From: Chloroflexi bacterium RBG_16_60_22
GTDB lineage: Bacteria > Chloroflexota > Dehalococcoidia > Dehalococcoidales > RBG-16-60-22
Reading direction: 5' to 3'
Length of the DNA stretch: 5,702 nt
NCBI GenBank assembly: GCA_001796935.1
Contig: MGNX01000029.1
Coordinates: forward strand, 1 to 5,702
Below the pieces are notes generated by a model, which did no database searches, was not told the origin of the DNA, and saw nothing but the letters and a program-made list of their open reading frames with translations. Shown here piece after piece: positions 1 through 5,702 of the stretch (positions are counted from its first letter, which is position 1; the number at the start of each line of letters is the position of its first letter). The position numbers and the translations under genes were made by a program.

Positions 1-45
1 CGCTACTACAACGTGAAGACGATGCTGGCCATTCAACTGAAGTAA
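1..45 (+). CDS. C-terminal fragment of an unidentified upstream gene
   Basis: An open frame enters from the left edge and ends at TAA (43-45), giving the last 14 residues RYYNVKTMLAIQLK. No upstream sequence is available and the tail carries no recognisable motif, so no function is assigned. It lies on the same strand and in the same frame as the large gene that starts 51 bases later. It may belong to the same transcript, since no terminator-like hairpin with a T-run separates them. It could also be an open frame that is not a real gene, because only 15 codons are visible. Confidence 0.5.
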   Translation, partial: RYYNVKTMLAIQLK

Positions 46-50
46 CATGT

Positions 51-80
51 TAACCGGTTATTATTTCGGGAAGTCCCGGA
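51..80. other. Small palindrome and imperfect hairpin in the 51-base gap
   Basis: The only gap before the large fusion gene (46-96) holds a perfect 10-base palindrome, TAACCGGTTA at 51-60. Next to it is a short hairpin at 65-80: stem TTCGGG/CCCGGA with one G-T wobble and loop AAGT. The hairpin is not followed by a T-run on either strand, so it is not a convincing intrinsic terminator. It could be a regulator site or a leader structure near the start codon at 97, or it could be chance. No clear promoter can be assigned: TATTAT at 59-64 resembles a -10 box but has no good -35 partner. Confidence 0.25.
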
Positions 81-96
81 CAACCGCATTAATGAA

Positions 97-2655
97 ATGA
101 TAAATCGGATTGAAGCAACCGCCCGGGATAAAGAAGAGCTCGCCAGGGTCAAGGTAAAACCCGAGGACATCCGGGACGACTTTTTCGACTACTCCCAGGT
201 GGTGGTCAAGAAGCCCTGGGGCTACGAATACCTTATCTTCCAGAACGAGTCCGTCGCCGCCTGGGTCCTGCATCTCAAGCCCGGCGCCAAGACCTCGATG
301 CACTGTCATCTGAACAAAAAGACCTCCCTGGTCATCCTGGAAGGAGAGGCCACCTGCTCGACCCTGGAGGAGAAGATACCGAAGTCCGCCGGCGAGGGGC
401 TGATTATCTGCCGGGGGACCTTCCACCAGACCCGGGTTACCTCCCGGAACGGCGCCTTCGTGCTGGAAATCGAAAGCCCGGTCAACAAGCGCGACCTCGT
501 CCGGGTGCAGGACGCCTACGGGCGCGTCGGGGAAAGCTACGAAACGGTGGACAAACACTCTTTCATCCCGAACTACAACTACCTCACCTTGAGCGAGCAT
601 GAAATCTTCTACAACGTTACCAAGAGGTTCGGCCAGTGCACGCTAACTTTCAAGACCATCTCCGGTGAAAAAGAGCTGGAAGACATCCTGTCCCTCGATG
701 ACAACGACGTCTGCGGCGTCCTCAGGGGCAGCCTGCTCGATAAAGACGGCCGGACAGTGGCCGACGCCGGCGATGCGGTGGCGGTGGGGTACCTCAGGAA
801 GGCCCGGCCGTTGAAGTTCACCCGGGAGCCTGTTCTCCTTATCATCAGGCGGCATGATACCATCACCAAGGTCTCGGACTATATCATGCTTTACCTGAAG
901 TCCCAGAACATCAAAGAGGTATTTTTCGTGCCCGGGGACGCCAATGTGCATCTCATCGACTCGCTGGGCCGGGACGGCGAGCTTAACTACACCTGCAACC
1001 AGACCGAGGGGGCGGCGGCGATGGCCGCCGAGGCCTACAGCAAGCTGAATTCGGAGCTCGGCGTGCTGCTGCTCTCCTCCGGCGCGTCCGGGACCAACGC
1101 CGTGACCGGTATCGCCAGCGCCTGGATTGACTCCGCGCCGCTGCTGGTTATTTCCGGCCAGGCCAGTTCCGACCAGAGTGACGATTCCGGCATGAGGCAG
1201 CTCGGCCTCAAATCCCTGCCGGTTGCTGACATCGTCCGGCCGGTAACGAAGTACGCCGTTGAAATCACCGACCCCGCCACGATACGGTATCACCTGGAAA
1301 AGGCGGCTTACCAGGCCCGGGAGGGCCGGCCCGGTCCCGTGTGGGTGGATATACCGATAGATATACAGGGCATGACGATTGACTATACCCGGCTAGAGGG
1401 GTTCCAGCCGGACAGCGAGAAAAAACCCCCTCAGGGGCTCGGCGGGAAGCTATCGGAAGTGATGAAGCTGCTGAAAAACTCGCAGCGCCCGGTAGTCCTG
1501 GCCGGTAACGGCATCAGGCTGGCGCATGCCGAGGATAAACTGCTGAAGCTTGTCGAAAAATCCGGGGTTCCCGTTCTCACCAGCCGGAGAGGTGCCGACC
1601 TTGTCCCGGAGGACCATCCGCTCTACTTCGGCCGTCCCGGCGCTTACGGCCAGCGACGGGCCAACTTCGCCATCCAGAACGCGGACCTGGTTATCAGCAT
1701 CGGCGCCCGGCTATCCATCCCCCAGACCGGGAGGAACTACCGGGCCTTTGCCCGGGCCGCTAAAAAAGTAATCGTCGATATCGACGAGAAAGAGATTAAG
1801 AAGAAGACCGTCAAGGCGGACCTGGGAATAAATGCCGGTGCCCGGGACTTCATCAGCGGGCTCCTGAAAAGGGTTGAAAAGGAAAAGCTTCCGGACTATG
1901 CGGCGTGGGTCGGCCGGTGCCGGGAGTGGGCCAGGAAATTCCCGCCCCTGGCGAAGGAACTGTACCGGCACAGGCAGTTCGTCAACCCGTACCTGTTTAT
2001 CGCCGCGTTCTCGGACGGGCTTAAGGAAAACGACATCGTTGTCGTCGACGGCGGCCCGGTGATGAACTATGTCATGCAGACGTTCAGGTTCAAGAAAGGG
2101 CAGCGGATGATTTCCTCCATCGGCATTGAGCTCCCGGGGTTTGCGCTTCCCGGTGCCATCGGCACCTGCGTGGCCCACGGCCGGAGGCAGGTCATCTGCC
2201 TCTGCGAGGACCGCGGTTTTCAGGTGAACATCCAGGAACTCCAGACCATCATTGATAACGAGCTCCCTGTTAAGATTTTCATCCTGAAGAGCCGGGGCCA
2301 TGCCAGCATCAGGAAAATTCAGCGCGAGTACTTCGGCGGCAGGTACATCGGCACCGATGACCGGATTCTCTTCGGGTCGCCGGACCTGGTCAAGATAGGC
2401 ACGATTTACGGTTTCACGGCATTCAAGATAAGCCAGCCGAAAGACATGAAAGGGGAAATAAAGCAAGCCCTGGAAGCCCGAGGTCCCGCCATCTGCGAGG
2501 TTCAGATTGACGGTGAGCAGGAGCTCGTACCGAGAATAGTTTTCGACGTGAACCGCAACGGCAAGTGGGAAGCCAAGCCGCTGGAGGACATGTACCCCTT
2601 CCTCGACCGTAAGACACTGAAAAAGAACATGGTCGTGGACACGCTGGAAGAATGA
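97..2655 (+). CDS. Bicupin fused to an acetolactate-synthase-like ThDP enzyme with a degenerate cofactor motif
   Basis: 852 residues. Residues about 35-130 form a cupin related to sugar-pathway cupins (KPWGYEY at 39-45), with possible metal ligands His69, His71 and His110; the usual cupin Glu is absent (Lys-Lys follows HxH). Residues about 160-250 look like a second, His-poor cupin module. From about 255 the protein is collinear with the next gene product: PYR domain with catalytic Glu304 and GASGTNAVTG (329-338), central domain about 450-590, PP domain about 630-800, and the family-type C-terminus EDMYPFLDR. The PP signature is altered: GDG is EDR (704-706), NN is Lys731-Ser732, and the wedge Met is Pro680. 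Family members decarboxylate 2-keto acids and transfer the aldehyde or acyl unit. This copy may be a partner subunit or have altered chemistry (inference). ATG 97 was chosen although no Shine-Dalgarno is evident; ATG 92 runs into a stop after two codons. The frame is clean throughout, so this is a real fusion. The 3' end overlaps the next gene by 4 bases. Confidence 0.93.
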   Translation: MINRIEATARDKEELARVKVKPEDIRDDFFDYSQVVVKKPWGYEYLIFQNESVAAWVLHLKPGAKTSMHCHLNKKTSLVILEGEATCSTLEEKIPKSAGEGLIICRGTFHQTRVTSRNGAFVLEIESPVNKRDLVRVQDAYGRVGESYETVDKHSFIPNYNYLTLSEHEIFYNVTKRFGQCTLTFKTISGEKELEDILSLDDNDVCGVLRGSLLDKDGRTVADAGDAVAVGYLRKARPLKFTREPVLLIIRRHDTITKVSDYIMLYLKSQNIKEVFFVPGDANVHLIDSLGRDGELNYTCNQTEGAAAMAAEAYSKLNSELGVLLLSSGASGTNAVTGIASAWIDSAPLLVISGQASSDQSDDSGMRQLGLKSLPVADIVRPVTKYAVEITDPATIRYHLEKAAYQAREGRPGPVWVDIPIDIQGMTIDYTRLEGFQPDSEKKPPQGLGGKLSEVMKLLKNSQRPVVLAGNGIRLAHAEDKLLKLVEKSGVPVLTSRRGADLVPEDHPLYFGRPGAYGQRRANFAIQNADLVISIGARLSIPQTGRNYRAFARAAKKVIVDIDEKEIKKKTVKADLGINAGARDFISGLLKRVEKEKLPDYAAWVGRCREWARKFPPLAKELYRHRQFVNPYLFIAAFSDGLKENDIVVVDGGPVMNYVMQTFRFKKGQRMISSIGIELPGFALPGAIGTCVAHGRRQVICLCEDRGFQVNIQELQTIIDNELPVKIFILKSRGHASIRKIQREYFGGRYIGTDDRILFGSPDLVKIGTIYGFTAFKISQPKDMKGEIKQALEARGPAICEVQIDGEQELVPRIVFDVNRNGKWEAKPLEDMYPFLDRKTLKKNMVVDTLEE

Positions 2656-4457
2656 TAAGAGTCGCCGATAAGATTATGGACTACCTGGCGGACATCGGGG
2701 TGACCGATATTTTCCTGGTGCCCGGCGGAGGGGCCATTTTCCTGAACGACGCCCTGGCCAGGAGTGAAAGAATCAGGTACTACTGCTGTCACCACGAGCA
2801 GGCCGTCGCCATGTCGACTGAAGCCTACGCCCGTGTCAAGGGGAGTATCGGGGTCTCTATGGTGACCACCGGGCCGGGCGGCACCAACGCCGTCACCGGG
2901 GTGGTGGGCTCCTGGGTGGACGCGGTGCCCCACCTGGTTATTTCCGGGCAGGTGTACCTGCGGCAGACCATCGGCGATTCCGGGGTAAGGCAGATGGGCT
3001 CGCAGGAAATCAACATCGTGGACATCGTCAGGCCGGTCACCAAGTACGCTGTGATGATTCAGGAAGCCGGGCAGGCGCTCTACGAGGTTCAGAAGGCGGT
3101 ACACATCGCCAACAGCGGCAAACCCGGCCCGGTCTGGGTGGATATCCCCGCCGATATCCAGAACGCCAGGGTCGAGGAAGGCGAGTTTAAAACATTCGAC
3201 CCCGAAGAGGTTCCGCCCCCCGTTTACGACCGCGACCTCAAGGAGAAAGCGGCCCGGGTGGCCGTTCTCCTGAAGCGGTCGCGGCGGCCGCTGCTGCACA
3301 TCGGGCGGGGAGTCGAGATGGCCGGCGCGGCCGATGATTTCCTTCGACTCGTTGAAAGATACCGCATCCCCTTCGTGACGGCCCGCAATGCCAACCACCT
3401 GGTCGACTGGGACCACGAGCTTTACGCCGGCCGGCCCGGGACCTTCGGGCAGCGGGGGGCCAATTTCGCCGTCCAGAACGCCGATGTCTACATCGCCGTC
3501 GGCACCCGGCTTTCCCTGCCGCAGACCGGCTATGACGCCAAGGACTATGCCCGTAACGCCACCCGGGTAATGGTCGAGATTGATAGACCGGAGCTGGAGA
3601 AAAAAACCCTGGCCATCGACATCAAGATACACGCTGACGCCGGGGATTTCCTCGCCGCGCTGTCCCGCCAGCTGGGCGGGGCTTCGCTGGATACCGCCGG
3701 GTGGGTTAAGCAGTGTCAGGAATGGAAGAAAAAATATCCCGTCGTGCTGCCGGAGTACCGGAAACAGAAGGAGCCGGTGAACTCATACTACTTTATCGAC
3801 GTGCTCTCGGACATTCTCCGGAAAGATGATGTTATCGTCACCGACATGGGGCTTTCCTTCCAGGGCACGCACCAGGCTTTCCGGGTGAAAAAGGGGCAGA
3901 AGTTCTTCACTAACTCCGGGTTTTCCTCGATGGGCTGGGGCCTGCCGGCGGCCGTGGGGGCCTGTGTCGCCCATGACCGGCGGCGGGTAATCTGCATCGC
4001 CGGTGACGGTGGGCTGCAGATGACCATACAGGAGCTGGCGACCGTGATGCACCACAAGCTACCGGTAAAGCTGTTCGTCTATAATAACGGCGGCTACCTG
4101 ACGATGAAGCAGTCGCAGCAGATAGCCTTCGGGGAGAGACTCATAGGGTGCAACCGGGAGACGGGCATCAGCTTCCCGGACATGATGAAAATCGGGGAGG
4201 CGTACCGTATCCCGGCGGTGAGGATATCCCGCCAGGAGAATTTGAAGGAGGTGGTCCGCCGCATCGTGGACGCCGACGGCCCGGCCATCGCCGAGCTTAT
4301 GCTGGACCCCGACCAGCCGCAGATTCCCAAGGCCATTCCCCTGAAGTTGCCCGACGGGACGACCCGTCAGACCCGTTTCGAAGATATGTACCCGTTCCTG
4401 GACCGGGATGAGCTTAAAGCAAATATGATAGCCGAAAGAGACAGGAGGGAAGAATGA
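2652..4457 (+). CDS. Acetolactate-synthase-like ThDP-dependent enzyme with intact cofactor motif
   Basis: 601 residues, near the usual length of the acetolactate synthase catalytic subunit and its relatives. The PYR domain (about 1-165) has the catalytic Glu49 in HHEQ, then TTGPGGTNAVTG and RPVTKYAV. The central domain (about 195-340) contains AGRPGTFGQRGANFAVQNAD. The PP domain (about 375-550) has GFSSMGWGLPAA with wedge Met427, the Mg-ThDP motif GDGG (451-454) and NN (478-479). The tail has FEDMYPFLDR. Such enzymes decarboxylate pyruvate or another 2-keto acid and transfer the two-carbon unit to a second carbonyl; relatives occur both in branched-chain amino acid synthesis and in modified-sugar clusters. 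The substrate cannot be read here. No acetolactate synthase small subunit is present in the window, and the adjacent cupin-fused paralogue argues against plain valine/isoleucine synthesis (inference). The start overlaps the previous stop as ATGATAA; GGAAG lies only one base upstream, so translation is probably coupled. Confidence 0.93.
   Translation: MIRVADKIMDYLADIGVTDIFLVPGGGAIFLNDALARSERIRYYCCHHEQAVAMSTEAYARVKGSIGVSMVTTGPGGTNAVTGVVGSWVDAVPHLVISGQVYLRQTIGDSGVRQMGSQEINIVDIVRPVTKYAVMIQEAGQALYEVQKAVHIANSGKPGPVWVDIPADIQNARVEEGEFKTFDPEEVPPPVYDRDLKEKAARVAVLLKRSRRPLLHIGRGVEMAGAADDFLRLVERYRIPFVTARNANHLVDWDHELYAGRPGTFGQRGANFAVQNADVYIAVGTRLSLPQTGYDAKDYARNATRVMVEIDRPELEKKTLAIDIKIHADAGDFLAALSRQLGGASLDTAGWVKQCQEWKKKYPVVLPEYRKQKEPVNSYYFIDVLSDILRKDDVIVTDMGLSFQGTHQAFRVKKGQKFFTNSGFSSMGWGLPAAVGACVAHDRRRVICIAGDGGLQMTIQELATVMHHKLPVKLFVYNNGGYLTMKQSQQIAFGERLIGCNRETGISFPDMMKIGEAYRIPAVRISRQENLKEVVRRIVDADGPAIAELMLDPDQPQIPKAIPLKLPDGTTRQTRFEDMYPFLDRDELKANMIAERDRREE
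4443..4448 (+). promoter_or_regulatory. Strong Shine-Dalgarno site for the DJ-1/PfpI gene
   Basis: AGGAGG lies five bases before the ATG at 4454 and inside the last codons of the preceding ThDP gene. It is the best ribosome-binding site among the genes here and fixes the start of the DJ-1/PfpI gene. The other starts in this string have weak or no such site, so this gene may be translated more independently of coupling. Confidence 0.75.
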
Positions 4458-4975
4458 CCAGGAAAGCCGTCATCGTGACCGGAAAGCTCGTGCAGGACCA
4501 CGAGTACACTTACCCTTTTTACCGGCTGCAGGAAGCCGGCTACCAGGTGGACGTTGCCGTCCGCGGCAAGGAGACGGTGCAGGGAATCATCGGTGTCAAG
4601 GTCGAGCCGACCAAGGACATCCCCGAGCTGAAGGTCCAGGACTACGAACTGCTGGTGCTGCCGGGCGGGGCCAAAGCCATGGAATACCTGCGGCAGGACG
4701 CCGAAATCCTGAAGTTCATCGCCGATTTTCACAAAGCCGGGAAAATAATCGCCAGTATCTGCCACGGGGCGCAGCTCCTGATATCGGCCGGGATTGTCAA
4801 AGGCAAGAAGATTTCCGGCTACTACAGTATCAAGGATGACATCAATAACGCCGGCGCCACCTACGTCGACGCTCCGGCGGTGGTCGACGGCAGGATTGTG
4901 ACGTCGCCGCACTATAAGCATCTCGGGGCCTGGATGAAGGAGACGCTGGCGCAGGTTGAGAAGAACCGACCATGA
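4454..4975 (+). CDS. DJ-1/PfpI family protein (class I glutamine amidotransferase-like fold)
   Basis: 173 residues, the normal size of a single-domain PfpI-type protein, with no signal peptide, so probably cytoplasmic. The nucleophile elbow is ASICHGAQLL with Cys103 and His104, and Glu77 after LPGG matches the Glu that archaeal PfpI-type proteins contribute to the neighbouring subunit's site. SIKDDINNAGATYVDA (125-140) and the AWMKE helix near the C-terminus are also typical. The Glu that normally hydrogen-bonds the catalytic Cys (Glu12 in the Pyrococcus protein, Glu18 in human DJ-1) aligns with Gln14 here. The usual SR-x-P-x-D loop near 150 reads TSPHYKHL instead. Family members have been reported as proteases, glyoxalase-like enzymes, hydratases or deglycases; the exact activity is unknown. 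Placement after two ThDP enzymes suggests a role on reactive carbonyl intermediates or by-products (inference). It overlaps both neighbours by ATGA and has a strong ribosome-binding site. Confidence 0.93.
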   Translation: MTRKAVIVTGKLVQDHEYTYPFYRLQEAGYQVDVAVRGKETVQGIIGVKVEPTKDIPELKVQDYELLVLPGGAKAMEYLRQDAEILKFIADFHKAGKIIASICHGAQLLISAGIVKGKKISGYYSIKDDINNAGATYVDAPAVVDGRIVTSPHYKHLGAWMKETLAQVEKNRP

Positions 4976-5640
4976 AACGGTACCGGGCAGTCCTTTTTGA
5001 CCTTGACGGTACGCTGGCCATGACCATGGAGGACCACTTCCGGGCATGGAAGGCTACCCTGGCGGAATTCGGCGTCGAGCTCAAGGTTGAAGACTATTAC
5101 CCGCTGGAAGGGCTGCGTCTTTACGAGATAGCCGGCCGATTTGCGGAGAAATTCCGTCTGGAAGCCGCCGACGGGCGGGAAATCGTGAAAATAAAGGAAA
5201 AGCACTACCTGGATAATCACCGGTTTATACTGTACCCGGGCGTCGAGGAGCTCCTGGCCTTGCTTCATGCCAGGAAAGTTCCCGTAGCCATGGTAACCGC
5301 GGGGCTGAACCAGAGGCTGAAGAGCTCGGTGCCGCCGGAATTTTTTGCCGGGTTCGACTGTGTTATCGCCGGTGACGGGGTCGCCGAGGGGAAGCCGTCG
5401 CCGGCCCCGTACCTCCGGGCGGCGGAGAAGCTGGGCGTGGCACCGGCGGAATGTATCGCCGTGGAAAACGCCCCGCTCGGCATAGAGTCGGCGAAAAAAG
5501 CCGGGGCTTATTGCGTGGCTATCTGTTCCACGCTGGACCGGAGTTACCTGGAAGGTGCGGATGAAGTCCTCGACTCCTTTGCTGGTCTCAAGGATACCGG
5601 GGTTATCCGGCAGCTGCTCGGGCAATCGAGCCGGGTGTAG
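4972..5640 (+). CDS. HAD-superfamily hydrolase, beta-phosphoglucomutase-like group
   Basis: 222 residues, typical for this group. Motif I is FDLDGTL with nucleophile Asp10 and acid/base Asp12. A helical C1-type cap occupies about residues 16-85 and includes the EDHFRAWK helix (20-27). Motif II is VTAG with Thr109, motif III is GKPSP with Lys141, and motif IV is VENAPLG with Glu165-Asn166 where beta-phosphoglucomutase has Glu-Asp. The cap Lys of true beta-phosphoglucomutase (LKG) aligns with Glu46 in LEG, which argues for a phosphatase rather than a mutase. It would act on a small phosphorylated metabolite, perhaps a sugar phosphate made or used by this pathway (inference). The start ATG overlaps the stop of the DJ-1/PfpI gene, with only a weak GAGAAG upstream, so translation is probably coupled. 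The stop TAG is at 5638-5640. Confidence 0.92.
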   Translation: MKRYRAVLFDLDGTLAMTMEDHFRAWKATLAEFGVELKVEDYYPLEGLRLYEIAGRFAEKFRLEAADGREIVKIKEKHYLDNHRFILYPGVEELLALLHARKVPVAMVTAGLNQRLKSSVPPEFFAGFDCVIAGDGVAEGKPSPAPYLRAAEKLGVAPAECIAVENAPLGIESAKKAGAYCVAICSTLDRSYLEGADEVLDSFAGLKDTGVIRQLLGQSSRV

Positions 5641-5641
5641 C

Positions 5642-5647
5642 GAGGGG
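5642..5647 (+). promoter_or_regulatory. Probable ribosome-binding site for the last, truncated gene
   Basis: GAGGGG ends eight bases before the ATG at 5656, a normal spacing. It favours 5656 over the in-frame ATG at 5650, which would sit only two bases after this site. No terminator or promoter is visible between 5640 and 5656, so the next gene is probably part of the same transcript. Confidence 0.5.
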
Positions 5648-5655
5648 TGATGAGA

Positions 5656-5702
5656 ATGAAGATACTCTTTATCTTTAAAAGCCACGACTTCATGGTCCCC
5701 CG
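5656..5702 (+). CDS. N-terminal start of an unidentified downstream gene
   Basis: An open frame begins at ATG 5656 and runs off the right edge, reading MKILFIFKSHDFMVP. An alternative in-frame ATG lies at 5650. The opening MKILFIF is the kind of first beta strand seen in Rossmann-like proteins such as cobalamin-binding radical SAM enzymes and glycosyltransferases, but 15 residues cannot separate these options. It follows the HAD gene by 15 bases on the same strand with a fair ribosome-binding site, so it probably belongs to the same operon. Confidence 0.65.
   Translation, partial: MKILFIFKSHDFMVP

Noticed and set aside
32..64. Sigma-70-type promoter (TTCAAC at 32-37 and TATTAT at 59-64)
   Set aside because: The -35 match is poor and the spacer is 21 bases, so the pair is not supportable.
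65..80. Hairpin as an intrinsic terminator of the upstream gene
   Set aside because: The stem is only about six pairs with a wobble and is not followed by a T-run on either strand.
840..890. Separate translation start for the ThDP part of the fused gene
   Set aside because: The first in-frame ATG in this part (886) has no Shine-Dalgarno and would remove the first strand and helix that align with the next gene's product; the frame is continuous with the cupin part.
1711..2466. Minus-strand open frames opposite the PP domain of the fused gene, and similar ones at 4367-5047 and 4912-5685
   Set aside because: The + strand carries clear conserved family motifs over the same bases, whereas the minus-strand translations look like low-complexity codon shadows.
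2502..3632. Long minus-strand open frame of 376 codons opposite the junction of the two ThDP genes
   Set aside because: It is a shadow of GC-rich coding sequence: its product is rich in Gly, Pro, His and Asp, has no recognisable family motif, and crosses two convincingly coding + strand genes.
97..4457. ilvB-type acetolactate synthase for branched-chain amino acid synthesis
   Set aside because: The cupin fusion, the degenerate twin, the absence of a small regulatory subunit and the neighbouring genes all argue against the housekeeping enzyme, so no gene symbol was given.
1..5702. CRISPR array, tRNA or rRNA gene, insertion sequence or attachment site
   Set aside because: No regularly spaced repeats, cloverleaf-like segment, transposase motif or terminal inverted repeats were seen; nearly every base is in a coding gene.

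Overview
This window is a compact, GC-rich bacterial gene string with every gene on the + strand. It holds four complete genes, the last 15 codons of an upstream gene, and the first codons of a downstream gene. The layout looks like a metabolic operon: each junction between the four complete genes is a 4-base ATGA overlap, and the only gene-free gaps are 51 bases near the left end and about 15 bases near the right end. I cannot name the organism. High GC, tight overlaps and strongly diverged paralogues would suit an uncultivated anaerobic bacterium (for example Chloroflexota or a deltaproteobacterial lineage), but that is a guess.

Region by region: (1) 1-45, the C-terminal tail of an unidentified gene. 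(2) 97-2655, an 852-residue fusion of two cupin-like modules (about residues 1-250) to a full-length acetolactate-synthase-like thiamine diphosphate (ThDP) enzyme (about 255-852). (3) 2652-4457, a 601-residue stand-alone enzyme of the same ThDP family, clearly a tandem paralogue of the second part of gene 2. (4) 4454-4975, a 173-residue DJ-1/PfpI-family protein. (5) 4972-5640, a 222-residue HAD-superfamily hydrolase of the beta-phosphoglucomutase-like group. (6) 5656 to the window end, the start of an unidentified gene.

The most interesting point is the ThDP pair. The downstream copy keeps the whole cofactor-binding signature: catalytic Glu49, GDG at 451-453, NN at 478-479 and the Met427 'wedge'. 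The cupin-fused copy keeps the catalytic Glu (Glu304), but its cofactor signature is rewritten: GDG becomes EDR, NN becomes KS, and the wedge Met becomes Pro. ThDP sites form between two subunits, so the fused copy could still lend its Glu to the downstream copy's cofactor domain. This suggests a hetero-oligomer with one good active-site type, in which the bicupin part recognises a substrate or acts as a regulatory or scaffold domain.

How the genes might work together is inference. A ThDP enzyme of this family would decarboxylate a 2-keto acid and pass the acyl or aldehyde unit to an acceptor. The cupins resemble sugar-pathway cupins, the HAD protein could remove a phosphate from an intermediate or product, and the DJ-1/PfpI protein could handle reactive carbonyl by-products. 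A pathway for a modified sugar or other carbonyl compound is plausible, but no substrate can be read from the sequence.
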